Shown here piece after piece: positions 1-8,209 of a DNA stretch of 16,438 nucleotides. The translations under genes were made by a program, and so were the position numbers. Within the stretch, counting starts at the first letter, position 1. Each line of letters starts with the position of its first letter. The DNA is from CAVPGH01 sp046726955 (GTDB lineage: Bacteria; Acidobacteriota; Vicinamibacteria; Fen-336), in NCBI GenBank assembly GCA_046726955.1, contig JBKPBQ010000124.1, positions 1-16,438 of the forward strand, read 5' to 3'. Below the pieces are notes generated by a model. It saw only the letters and a list, made by a program, of their open reading frames with translations. It did not search any database and was not told the DNA's origin.

Positions 1-355
1 GAGGCGTGTCGTCGTCGCCGGCGTGGCCGAGCCCGACTTCCGTGCGGATCCAGCGGGGAACGTCGATCGCCTCGCGGTACACGACGGCGCCGCCCGGCTC
101 CACGAGACTCACGCCGACTCGTATCCTGTCGGCGGGCACGCCGCGGAGCGCCCGCGCGACGTCGGCCGCGCTCCAGCTCGTCCGGGGCGCGCTCAGCCGC
201 ACGAGCCGGTGGCTCTGCGGCTGCGGTCTTCCGTCAGCGTCGATCTCGAAGACCAGGTAGTGGTACGGAGCGTTGGAGGATTCCGCAGCCCGGACGCCGC
301 GGGCGGCGAGAGGACTGGCGGCCACGAAGACCAGACCGGCACACAGAGCGCGCAT
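1..355 (-). CDS. Exported protein of unknown function, N-terminal part only
   Basis: The first 118 codons of a gene that leaves the window at its left edge. The ATG at 355-353 follows a strong GGGGAGG ribosome-binding sequence by a few bases and lies 15 bp after the deacylase stop codon, so it is probably the last visible member of the same transcript. Residues 1 to about 25 look like a Sec signal peptide: an Arg near the start, a short hydrophobic stretch (LCAGLVFVAASPLAA) and small residues suited to signal peptidase I cleavage near VRAA. The mature part opens with a beta-rich stretch (YHYLVFEIDADG) followed by PQSHRLVRL and a VSLVEPGGAVVYRE segment. I do not recognise the family. The opening resembles the start of some secreted metallopeptidases, but no catalytic motif lies in the visible part, so no function is assigned. 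That it is a real exported protein is well supported by frame, start and signal peptide. Confidence 0.7.
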   Translation of the reverse strand, partial: MRALCAGLVFVAASPLAARGVRAAESSNAPYHYLVFEIDADGRPQPQSHRLVRLSAPRTSWSAADVARALRGVPADRIRVGVSLVEPGGAVVYREAIDVPRWIRTEVGLGHAGDDDTP

Positions 356-370
356 CGGACCCTCCCCCGC

Positions 371-1411
<1,041 letters not shown>

Positions 1412-1424
1412 GAGGCGTCACTCC

Positions 1425-3107
1425 CTACAGGTCGTCGTACCTCGGTCCGCCGCCGCCTTCCGGCGTCACCCACGTGATGATCTGGTAGGGGTCCATCACG
1501 TCGCAGGTCTTGCAGTGGACGCAGTTCGAGAAGTTGATCTGCAGGCGCAGGTCCCTGGGGTCGCTCCCCTTCGGGACCATCTCGTAGACGGCGGCCGGGC
1601 AGAACTTCTCGCAGGGATTGCCGTACTCCTGGCGGCAGCGCGTTTCGCAGACGTTCGTGTCCGCCACGTGCAGGTGCACGGGTTGGTCCTCGTCGTGCTT
1701 GGTGCCCGAGTGGTAGACGTCGGTGACCCGGTCGAACGTGAGCGTGCCGTCCATCTTCTTGCGATGGAAGTCGTCCCGCGTCTCCTGCGGCCCGTAGTAC
1801 TCGGAGAGCTTCTCGATCTCCGCGTATCCCTTCGACGGCTTCATGGGGTCGACGAGACCGCGCCCGCCCGTGACCATCTGCAGCCCGCTGTGGAAGAGCC
1901 CGGCCCAGAGGCCGTGGTTGAAACCCTGGTGGAAGTTCCGCACCTTCCAGAGCTCGCCCTTCACGGACGACGCGTCCACCTTGTCGGCGAACGCCCGAAG
2001 CCGCGCGGCCGACGTGTCCCCGGCCGCGATCGCGTCCAGCGCGACCTCGCCGGCGATCATGCCCGTGTCGATCGCGAGGTGGATGCCCTTGAGGCGCATC
2101 GCGTTCAGGTAACCCGCGCACTCCCCGACCAGGAGGACTCCGTCCGCGTAGGGCCGCGGGATCGAGTACCAGCCGCCCTCGCTGATCGTGCGCGCGCCGT
2201 AGCGCACCATCTTCCCGCCCGCGAGCATCTCCTTGAGCACAGGGTGCTCCTTGAACCTCTGGAAGAGCCCGTGGGGGTCGAGGAAGGGGTCCTTGTAGTC
2301 GAGGCCGACCACGAGCCCGAGGGAGATGCGGTCCTCGCCGAAGCCGTAGACGAATCCTCCGCCGAAGGTCGAGGCAGCGAGCGGATAGCCCATCGTGTGG
2401 AGCACGGCTCCCTTGGCGAGCCGTCCCTTCGGGACTTCCCAGAGCTCCTTGATCCCGATCGAGTAGACCATCGGGAACTTTCCCTCGTCGAGCCGGAGGC
2501 GTGGGACGAGCTGCTTCGTCAGGCTTCCGCGCGCGCCCTCGGCGAGGATCGTGACCTTGGCCCGGAGGTCGACGCCGGGCTCGAAGTTGCTCTTCTTCTT
2601 CCCGTGCTTGTCGATCCCCTTGTCACCGGTGCGCACGCCCACGACGCGGTCCCCCTCGTAGAGCACCTCGGCCCCCGGGAAGCCGGCGAGGAGGTCGATC
2701 CCGCGCGCCTCGGCCTGAGCGGCCAGCCATTTCACGAGCTGGTTCAGGCTGATCACGTAGTTGCCGTGGTTCTGGAGGGGCGGCGGGACGATGGGCAGCG
2801 GGATCTTCCCTCCCGCGGTCAGGAAGTAGACGTGGTCCTCGCTGACCTTCGTCGTGACGGGCGCGCCCTTCGCTTCGAAGTCCGGGACGAGCCGGCGGAG
2901 CGACCCGGGGTCGAGGACGGCGCCGGACATGCAGTGGGCGCCGAACTCCGCTCCCTTCTCGACGACCATGACCGACGCTTCGAGCTTCTGCCCGCCGGCC
3001 GCGTTGCGTGCGTCGAGGAGGTCCTTGAAGCGGATGGCGGCGGCGAGCCCCGCGGGTCCTCCGCCCACCACGAGGACGTCGGTCTCCAGGACCTCCCTTT
3101 CGGGCAC
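1425..3107 (-). CDS. Electron transfer flavoprotein:ubiquinone (quinone) oxidoreductase
   Basis: A 560-residue full-length ETF-QO, the membrane-associated flavoprotein that takes electrons from reduced ETF and passes them to the quinone pool. The N-terminus carries the FAD-binding Rossmann motif VVGGGPAGLAAA (residues 13-24). The C-terminus carries the characteristic 4Fe-4S ligands: Cys503 in KFCPAAVYE and Cys529, Cys532, Cys535 in NCVHCKTCDVMDP, followed by the family's closing TPEGGGGP sequence. An additional CETRC-type Cys stretch lies just before Cys503. The start is GTG at 3107-3105, one base after the etfA stop, with AAGGGA upstream as ribosome-binding site; no later start keeps the FAD motif. 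It completes an ETF relay with etfB and etfA just upstream, so this block can move electrons from acyl-CoA dehydrogenases to quinone. No dehydrogenase is encoded in the window. Confidence 0.97.
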   Translation of the reverse strand: MPEREVLETDVLVVGGGPAGLAAAIRFKDLLDARNAAGGQKLEASVMVVEKGAEFGAHCMSGAVLDPGSLRRLVPDFEAKGAPVTTKVSEDHVYFLTAGGKIPLPIVPPPLQNHGNYVISLNQLVKWLAAQAEARGIDLLAGFPGAEVLYEGDRVVGVRTGDKGIDKHGKKKSNFEPGVDLRAKVTILAEGARGSLTKQLVPRLRLDEGKFPMVYSIGIKELWEVPKGRLAKGAVLHTMGYPLAASTFGGGFVYGFGEDRISLGLVVGLDYKDPFLDPHGLFQRFKEHPVLKEMLAGGKMVRYGARTISEGGWYSIPRPYADGVLLVGECAGYLNAMRLKGIHLAIDTGMIAGEVALDAIAAGDTSAARLRAFADKVDASSVKGELWKVRNFHQGFNHGLWAGLFHSGLQMVTGGRGLVDPMKPSKGYAEIEKLSEYYGPQETRDDFHRKKMDGTLTFDRVTDVYHSGTKHDEDQPVHLHVADTNVCETRCRQEYGNPCEKFCPAAVYEMVPKGSDPRDLRLQINFSNCVHCKTCDVMDPYQIITWVTPEGGGGPRYDDL

Positions 3108-3108
3108 G

Positions 3109-4092
3109 CTATCCCTTGGACGCGAAGTAGGCCTTGGCCGCCGCCGTGAGCTTGGGGAGGACCTCGAACACGTCGCCTACGATGCCGTAGTTGGCGACCT
3201 TGAAGATCGGGGCGTCCGGGTCCTTGTTGATGGCCACGATCCACTTCGAGGAGGACATGCCGGCGAGGTGCTGGATGGCCCCGCTGATTCCGCACGCGAT
3301 GTAGAGGGTCGGCGAGACCGTCTTGCCCGTCTGCCCGACCTGGAGCTGGTGGTCCACCCACCCCGCGTCCACGACTGCGCGCGACGCGCCCACCGCCGCC
3401 CCGAACGCGTCGCCGAGGGCGGTGACGAGCGGGAAGTGCTCGGGACCCTTGAGGCCCCGGCCTCCGGACACGATGATCTGGGCCTCGCCGAGCTCGACCT
3501 TCCCGGCGGCGGCCGCGTGCACGGCGGTCACCTTCGCCCGCGAGGACGTGTCCACGGCACCCTTCGCGACCTCAGCCTTCCGGCTCGCGTCCGCCTTGCC
3601 GAGCGGAAAGACGTTGGGACGGAGCGTCGCCATCTGCGGCTCGCCCTCCCACGTCACGGTCGCGTAGGCCTTCCCCGAGTACTGGGGCTTACGGGCCGTG
3701 AGCCGCCCGTCCTTGACGGACAGGGCGACGACGTCGGACACCAGTCCCGCGCCTGCCTTCGCGGCCACGCGCGGGGCGAGATCCTTGCCGGCCGCGGTGA
3801 AGGGAACGAGCACGACCGAGGGCTTCTCGTCCGCGATCGCCTTCGCGAGGGCTCGCGCGTAGCTCTCGGTCGCGTAGTCCTTCAGGGCCGCGTCGTCGAA
3901 GACCCAGACCTTCTCGGCGCCGTAGTGCGCGAGCTCGTCGGCGAGGCCCGACACTCCGGATCCAATCAGGACCGCTACGACCCGCGCTCCCCCGAGCGAT
4001 TCAGAGAGCCGGCGTGCTTCGGAGATCGCTTCGAAAGCGGCCCTCCTGACCTTCCCGTCCCGCACCTCCGCGAACGTCACGATGGTCGCCAC
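3109..4092 (-). CDS. etfA: Electron transfer flavoprotein alpha subunit
   Basis: A 327-residue ETF alpha (FixB-type) subunit, of normal length. The C-terminal FAD-binding domain is intact: SGGRGL (residues 209-214), QVGQTGK (251-257), the family signature LYIACGISGAIQHLAGM (263-279) and NKDPDAPIF (289-297). The N-terminal half (about 1-190) is the ETF alpha/beta-type domain that packs against EtfB. With EtfB it forms the soluble heterodimer that accepts electrons from flavin dehydrogenases, mostly acyl-CoA dehydrogenases, and delivers them to ETF-QO. The start is GTG at 4092-4090 and its first base is the last base of the etfB TAG stop (TAGTG), so the two are translationally coupled at a one-base overlap, fitting equal synthesis of the two subunits. 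The adjacent ETF-QO gene suggests the quinone-linked oxidation role rather than a bifurcating or nitrogen-fixation role. Confidence 0.97.
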   Translation of the reverse strand: MATIVTFAEVRDGKVRRAAFEAISEARRLSESLGGARVVAVLIGSGVSGLADELAHYGAEKVWVFDDAALKDYATESYARALAKAIADEKPSVVLVPFTAAGKDLAPRVAAKAGAGLVSDVVALSVKDGRLTARKPQYSGKAYATVTWEGEPQMATLRPNVFPLGKADASRKAEVAKGAVDTSSRAKVTAVHAAAAGKVELGEAQIIVSGGRGLKGPEHFPLVTALGDAFGAAVGASRAVVDAGWVDHQLQVGQTGKTVSPTLYIACGISGAIQHLAGMSSSKWIVAINKDPDAPIFKVANYGIVGDVFEVLPKLTAAAKAYFASKG

Positions 4093-4871
4093 TAGATGAC
4101 CTTCGCTTCCTCGTGGAGCAGCCGGAGCAGCTCCTTGACCTGCGTGTCCGCGTCCCCTTCGATCATCCGGACCGCCGGCCGCGGCGGCGGCAGCTCGAGC
4201 GCCGTGACCTTCGTGCGCGGAGCGAGAGCCGCCGCGTCGAGGCCGAGCGCCGCCGCGGCCTTGACGTCGATCGTCTTCTTCTTGGCGGCCATGATCCCCT
4301 TGAGGCTCGCGTAGCGCGGCTCGTTGAGGCCCTTCTGGGCGGAGACGACGGCGGGAAGCGACGTCTCCCAGGTCTCGTGCGCCCCCTCGATCTCGCGCTC
4401 GACCACGGCCTTGCCGTCGCCGATCTCGAGCTTCACCGCCACCGTGACCTGCGGCAGGTCGAGGAGCTCGGCGAGGAGGCCGGGCACCTGGCTGTTGTCA
4501 CCGCCGACTCCCTGCTGGCCGGTGAGGACGAGGTCGAACGGGGCGAGCGTCTTGATCGCGGCGGCGAGCGCCCGCGCCGTCCCCAGGGTGTCGGTGCCGT
4601 CTACGAGAGGGTCCTTGACGTGGACGGCGGAGTCCGCGCCCATGGCGAGACCGGTGCGCAGCGCGGACTGCGCCCGCTCCGGGCCCGCGGTCACGAGCAC
4701 GACCTCTCCGCCCTTCTTCTCCCGGATCCGGAGCGCCTCCTCGATCGCGAACTCGTCGTACGGCGAGACGATCCAGTTCACGTCCGCCTCCACGATGGCG
4801 TTGCCCTCGGGGGCGATGCGGATCCGCGTCTCGGTGTCCGGCACCTGCTTGACGCAGACGACGATCTTCAT
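4092..4871 (-). CDS. etfB: Electron transfer flavoprotein beta subunit
   Basis: A 259-residue ETF beta (FixA-type) subunit. It begins MKIVVCVKQVPDTE, typical of the family, and has the nucleotide-binding GQQGVGGDNSQVPG stretch (residues 118-131), which in group I ETFs holds AMP. The beta-subunit signature follows, from EREIEGAHET (158-167) through LPAVVSAQKGLNEPRYASLKG (172-192), whose Leu-Asn-Glu-Pro-Arg loop is the recognition loop that docks on partner dehydrogenases. The start is ATG at 4871-4869, preceded by GAGGT seven bases upstream. The gene lies 30 bp after fabF on the same strand with no terminator-like hairpin between, so the ETF genes are probably read through from the fatty-acid-synthesis genes. 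I saw no obvious promoter in the 30-bp gap. Sequence style is that of the quinone-linked housekeeping ETF. Confidence 0.97.
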   Translation of the reverse strand: MKIVVCVKQVPDTETRIRIAPEGNAIVEADVNWIVSPYDEFAIEEALRIREKKGGEVVLVTAGPERAQSALRTGLAMGADSAVHVKDPLVDGTDTLGTARALAAAIKTLAPFDLVLTGQQGVGGDNSQVPGLLAELLDLPQVTVAVKLEIGDGKAVVEREIEGAHETWETSLPAVVSAQKGLNEPRYASLKGIMAAKKKTIDVKAAAALGLDAAALAPRTKVTALELPPPRPAVRMIEGDADTQVKELLRLLHEEAKVI

Positions 4872-4901
4872 CGAATGGACCTCGTGGTCATCCCTGGTCT
4901 T

Positions 4902-6149
4902 TCAGGCGTCGTGCCTCGCGAAGAGGAGCGCCCCGTTCGTCCCCCCGAACCCGAAGGAGTTGCTGAGCGCGTAGCGCATCTCCACCTTCCGCGACCGGTT
5001 GGGGACGCAGTCGAGGTCGCACTCGGGATCGGGCGTCTCCTGGTTGATCGTCGGCGGAAGCACCTGGTCGCGGAGCGCGAGGGCGGTGATGCCCGCCTCG
5101 AGCCCGCCCGCCGCTCCCAGCAGGTGGCCCGTCATCGACTTGGTCGAGCTGATCGCCATCTTCCGCGCGTGCTCGCCGAAGACGGACTTGATCGCGATCG
5201 TCTCCACCACGTCGCCCCGCGGCGTCGAGGTCCCGTGGACGTTCACGTATCCCACGGCCGCGGGCTCCACCCGCGCGTCCTTGAGCGTGTTGCGCATGAC
5301 GCGGATCGCCCCGTCGCCGGTCTCGCTCGGCGCGGAGATGTGGTACGCGTCGGAGGACATGCCGTAGCCCACGATCTCGCAGTAGATGCGGGCTCCCCGC
5401 GCGCGGGCCCGCTCGCGCTCCTCGAGGATCAGGATCCCCGCGCCTTCGCCGATCACGAAGCCGTCGCGGTCCTTGTCGAAGGGGCGCGAGGCCCGGGCCG
5501 GCGCGTCGTTGCGCGTGCTGAGCGCGCGCATGGCGGCGAATCCCCCCACGCCCAGCGGGGTGATCGCGGCCTCGCTGCCCCCCGCGATCATCACGTCGGC
5601 GTCGCCCCTCTGGATGAGCCGGAAGGAGTCCCCCACCGCGTGCGCGCTCGTGGTGCAGGCGGTGCAGGTGGCAGAGTTCGGGCCCTTGGCCCCGGTGCGG
5701 ATGGAGACCCAGCCCGAGGCGAGGTTAACGATCGCGGCGGGGATGAAGAAGGGACTCACGCGCCGGGGACCGCCCTCGAGCAGCGCCGAGTGCTCGCGCT
5801 CGATCGTCGCGAATCCCCCGATCCCGCTCCCGATGTAGACCCCCACCTGCTCGGCGTTGCCGGCGTCCACCACGAGGCCGGCATCCTTGATCGCGAGGTC
5901 GGACGCGGCCACCGCGAACTGGATGAACCGGTCCATCTTCTTGATCTCTTTCTTCTCCACCCAGCGCGAAGGGTCGAATCCCTTCACCTCGCAGGCGAAC
6001 TGCGCGGAGTGCTTGGAGGCGTCGAACTGAGTGATGGCAGCCGCCCCCGACTGACCGGCGAGGAGGGCCTTCCACGTCTCCTCCGTGCCGATGGCGAGCG
6101 GGGAGATGAGCCCCACCCCGGTGACGACGACCCTGCGGGCTTCGGCCAC
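4902..6149 (-). CDS. fabF: 3-oxoacyl-[acyl-carrier-protein] synthase II (KAS II)
   Basis: A 415-residue condensing enzyme that extends acyl-ACP with malonyl-ACP. Thiolase-fold catalytic residues are all present: nucleophile Cys165 in TCTACTTSAH, His305 in NVHGTSTPRGD, Lys337 and His342 in STKSMTGHLLGAAGG, with the glycine-rich closing SNSFGFGGTNG near the C-terminus. Numbering is shifted by two against E. coli FabF (Cys163, His303, Lys335, His340), and length is similar, supporting FabF over the initiating FabH, which lacks the second His. The start is GTG at 6149-6147 with GAGGGG about nine bases upstream; it lies 24 bp after the acpP stop. Order acpP-fabF is the common bacterial one. FabF and FabB share this architecture, and the symbol rests on context and on the close match to FabF. 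Confidence 0.96.
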   Translation of the reverse strand: MAEARRVVVTGVGLISPLAIGTEETWKALLAGQSGAAAITQFDASKHSAQFACEVKGFDPSRWVEKKEIKKMDRFIQFAVAASDLAIKDAGLVVDAGNAEQVGVYIGSGIGGFATIEREHSALLEGGPRRVSPFFIPAAIVNLASGWVSIRTGAKGPNSATCTACTTSAHAVGDSFRLIQRGDADVMIAGGSEAAITPLGVGGFAAMRALSTRNDAPARASRPFDKDRDGFVIGEGAGILILEERERARARGARIYCEIVGYGMSSDAYHISAPSETGDGAIRVMRNTLKDARVEPAAVGYVNVHGTSTPRGDVVETIAIKSVFGEHARKMAISSTKSMTGHLLGAAGGLEAGITALALRDQVLPPTINQETPDPECDLDCVPNRSRKVEMRYALSNSFGFGGTNGALLFARHDA

Positions 6150-6173
6150 GATCCGGGACCCCTCGGACGCGGC

Positions 6174-6422
6174 CTACTTCTTGGCCTTGTCGGCGTGCTT
6201 GTCGATGTAGTCGACCGCTTCCTTGACGCGGGTGATCTTCTCGGCGTCCTCGTCGGGGATCTCGATGCCGAACTCCTCCTCGAGCGCCATCACGAGCTCG
6301 ACGGTGTCGAGGCTGTCCGCCCCGAGGTCGTCCACGAACGAGGCCTCGGGCGTCACCAGCTCTTCCTCGACGCCGAGCTGGTCCACGATGATCTTCTTCA
6401 CGCGATCCGCAACAGGCTCCAT
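6174..6422 (-). CDS. acpP: Acyl carrier protein
   Basis: An 82-residue acidic carrier protein that carries growing acyl chains on a 4'-phosphopantetheine arm. The attachment motif GADSLDTVELV is present with the modified serine at Ser37, and the four-helix pattern with acidic helix II (VELVMALEEEFGIEIPDED) is clear. The frame is open further upstream to an ATG at 6455, but I chose the ATG at 6422-6420: it directly follows a strong GGAGG ribosome-binding sequence (about 6431-6427), and the upstream extension (PPEPGDPGGV) is unlike any ACP N-terminus and would place that ribosome-binding site inside the gene. A short lysine-rich tail (KHADKAKK) closes the protein. It is separated from fabG by 99 bp, the largest gap in this cluster, which may allow its own promoter, fitting the usual need for abundant ACP. 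Confidence 0.96.
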   Translation of the reverse strand: MEPVADRVKKIIVDQLGVEEELVTPEASFVDDLGADSLDTVELVMALEEEFGIEIPDEDAEKITRVKEAVDYIDKHADKAKK

Positions 6423-6424
6423 CA

Positions 6425-6464
6425 CTCCTCCAGGATCCCCCGGCTCGGGGGGCACGAGATTCTA
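6425..6464 (-). promoter_or_regulatory. Possible acpP promoter element and GC hairpin in the mRNA leader
   Basis: Within the 99-bp fabG-acpP gap a TAGAAT hexamer (6464-6459, five of six to the sigma-70 -10 consensus) lies about 40 bases before the acpP start. No convincing -35 sequence is found 16-18 bases upstream of it (candidates there are CGAGAA, CCGAGA and CCCGAG), so the promoter call is weak. Between it and the ribosome-binding site the leader contains CCCCC-GAGCC-GGGGG, a possible five-base-pair hairpin just upstream of GGAGG that could influence ACP translation or mRNA stability. A second TAGAAT (6524-6519) overlaps the fabG stop codon. Dedicated promoters for acpP inside fab clusters are known in other bacteria. 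Confidence 0.35.
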
Positions 6465-6521
6465 ATGGCTAAGGTCCGCTTTCTCGGGGCGGGGGCGCGG
6501 CCCCTCGCCCGAATGGGCATT

Positions 6522-7277
6522 CTACATGTGGAAGCCGCCGTCGACTCCCAGGACTTGTCCGGTCACATAGGCGGCGGCGTCCGAGCAGAGGAAGACGACC
6601 GCCCCCGCCACTTCCTCCGCGCGTCCCACCCGTCCCATGGGCACCCCCGAGACCACCGCCTCCCGCGCCTTCTCGGTCATGGCCGCGGTCATGTCGGTCT
6701 CTATGAAGCCGGGGGCGATGGCGTTGACGGTGATCGACCGCGAAGCGACCTCGCGGGCCACCGACTTCGTGAAACCGACGATCCCCGCCTTGCTCGCCGC
6801 GTAGTTGGCCTGGCCGGCGTTTCCGGCGAGGCCGACCACGGACGTGATGTTCACGATCCGCCCGCTGCGCTGCTTGAGCATCGGCCGCAGCGCGGCCTGC
6901 GTGCAGAGGAACGTCCCGGTGAGGTTCGTGGCCAGGACCTGCTGCCACTCCTCGTCCTTCATGCGCAGGAGCAGGTTGTCCCGGGTCACGCCGGCGTTGT
7001 TCACGAGGTGGTCCAGCCGGCCGTGCGCCTTCAGGATCGATTCGAAGGCGGCCTCCACGGACGCACGCTCCCCGACCTCGAGCGACACCGACTCCGCCTT
7101 GCCGCCCGCCGTCCGGATCTCCCTCACCGCCTCCTCGAGCCTGGCGGTGTCGCGGGCGGCGAGGACGACGGTCGCCCCCTCCACGGCAAGCGCCTTGGCG
7201 ATCGCGCGGCCTATGCCCCGCGAGGCCCCGGTGACGAGCGAGACCTTCCCCGAGAGCGAGAGCGGCCTTTCGGTCAT
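6522..7277 (-). CDS. fabG: 3-oxoacyl-[acyl-carrier-protein] reductase
   Basis: A 251-residue short-chain dehydrogenase/reductase that reduces 3-oxoacyl-ACP with NADPH. Visible motifs: cofactor-binding TGASRGIG (residues 16-23), NNAG (93-96), catalytic Ser145 in NITSV, Tyr159 and Lys163 in YAASK, and IAPGFIETDMT (187-197). The C-terminus GVDGGFHM is the standard FabG ending. The start is ATG at 7277-7275, overlapping the fabD stop as ATGA (four-base overlap); the frame is open much further upstream, but that part is only the antisense-style shadow of fabD and plsX, and the SDR fold begins within ten residues of this ATG. Its position between fabD and acpP matches the classical fab gene order, so FabG is favoured over another SDR. 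Confidence 0.96.
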   Translation of the reverse strand: MTERPLSLSGKVSLVTGASRGIGRAIAKALAVEGATVVLAARDTARLEEAVREIRTAGGKAESVSLEVGERASVEAAFESILKAHGRLDHLVNNAGVTRDNLLLRMKDEEWQQVLATNLTGTFLCTQAALRPMLKQRSGRIVNITSVVGLAGNAGQANYAASKAGIVGFTKSVAREVASRSITVNAIAPGFIETDMTAAMTEKAREAVVSGVPMGRVGRAEEVAGAVVFLCSDAAAYVTGQVLGVDGGFHM

Positions 7278-8209
7278 GCCTTCCCCAGCGCCGCGAGCGT
7301 CGCCTGGAGCGACGCCGGATCGTGGACGTGCAGCATCGTCGCGTCCTTGGCGATCTTCTTGACGAGGCCGCCGAGCACGTGGCCAGGGCCGACCTCGACG
7401 AACGTCGAGACTCCCTCGCGCACGAGGAGCTCCACGGATTCCTGCCAGCGCACCGCTCCCGAGACCTGCCGCACGAGACCCTCGCGGCACTCGGCCCCGG
7501 CGCGGACCGGCCGGGCGTCCACGTTGTTGACGAGCGGGACCGCGGGATCGCGGAACGCGAGGCGCTCGAGCTCGGGAGCCAGGCGGTCCTGCGCCGGCTT
7601 CATGAGCGCACAGTGGAAGGGCGCGGACACGTTGAGCTTCATCCCCCGCTTGGCTCCGGCCGCCTTGCAGCGGACGATCGCCCGGTCGACGGCCGCCGCG
7701 TGGCCGGCGATCACCACCTGTCCGGGCGAGTTCAGGTTCGCGGGCGAGACGACCTCGCCCTCCGCGGCCTCGGCGCACGCCTTCTCGACGGCGTGCGCGT
7801 CCAGACCGAGGATGGCCGCCATCGCCCCCTCCCCGACGGGAACCGCTTCCTGCATGTACTGTCCACGCTGCCGCACGGTCTTCACCGCGTCGGCGAACGT
7901 GAGAGTGCCGGCCGCTACGAGTGCGGAGTACTCCCCGAGGCTGTGGCCCGCCACCCAGTCGGGGCGTACGCCTCGCGCGTCGAGCGCGCGCCAGGCGGCG
8001 ATGGAGACGGCGAGAATCGCCGGCTGCGTGTTCGCGGTGAGCTGCAGGTCGGACTCCGGCCCCTCGAAGCACAGCTTCGACAGCGCGAAGCCGAGCGCTC
8101 GGTCCGACTCTTCGAGGACGGCGCGGCTCTCCGGGAAGGCCGCGGCGAGCGCCTGCCCCATGCCGACGTGCTGCGACCCCTGGCCGGGAAAGACGAAGGC
8201 GACCTTCAA
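7274..8209 (-). CDS. fabD: Malonyl-CoA:[acyl-carrier-protein] transacylase
   Basis: A 311-residue acyltransferase that loads malonyl groups onto ACP. Motifs: FPGQGSQ (residues 7-13), nucleophile Ser90 in GHSLGEYSAL, Arg115 in RQRGQYMQEAVP (binds the malonyl carboxylate, which marks malonyl rather than acetyl specificity), and His199 in APFHCALM. The numbering is two less than E. coli FabD (Ser92, Arg117, His201). The start is a TTG at 8209-8207 that overlaps the plsX TGA stop (TTGA). It is the only start-type codon that keeps the FPGQGSQ motif; the next ATG lies at residue 16, beyond that motif. A purine-rich AAGGAAG lies about ten bases upstream. The end overlaps fabG by four bases. A gene finder that disfavours TTG would shorten or misplace this start. 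Confidence 0.95.
   Translation of the reverse strand: MKVAFVFPGQGSQHVGMGQALAAAFPESRAVLEESDRALGFALSKLCFEGPESDLQLTANTQPAILAVSIAAWRALDARGVRPDWVAGHSLGEYSALVAAGTLTFADAVKTVRQRGQYMQEAVPVGEGAMAAILGLDAHAVEKACAEAAEGEVVSPANLNSPGQVVIAGHAAAVDRAIVRCKAAGAKRGMKLNVSAPFHCALMKPAQDRLAPELERLAFRDPAVPLVNNVDARPVRAGAECREGLVRQVSGAVRWQESVELLVREGVSTFVEVGPGHVLGGLVKKIAKDATMLHVHDPASLQATLAALGKA

Noticed and set aside
84..220. Search for CRISPR-like or tandem repeats and transposon ends in the GC-rich left edge and elsewhere.
   Set aside because: No regularly spaced repeat, inverted terminal repeat or transposase motif was found; repeated short GC words reflect codon bias.
7278..8072. The long minus-strand extension of the fabG frame upstream of its ATG.
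   Set aside because: It is an out-of-frame reading of fabD; the SDR fold starts within ten residues of the ATG at 7277, which forms the ATGA overlap.
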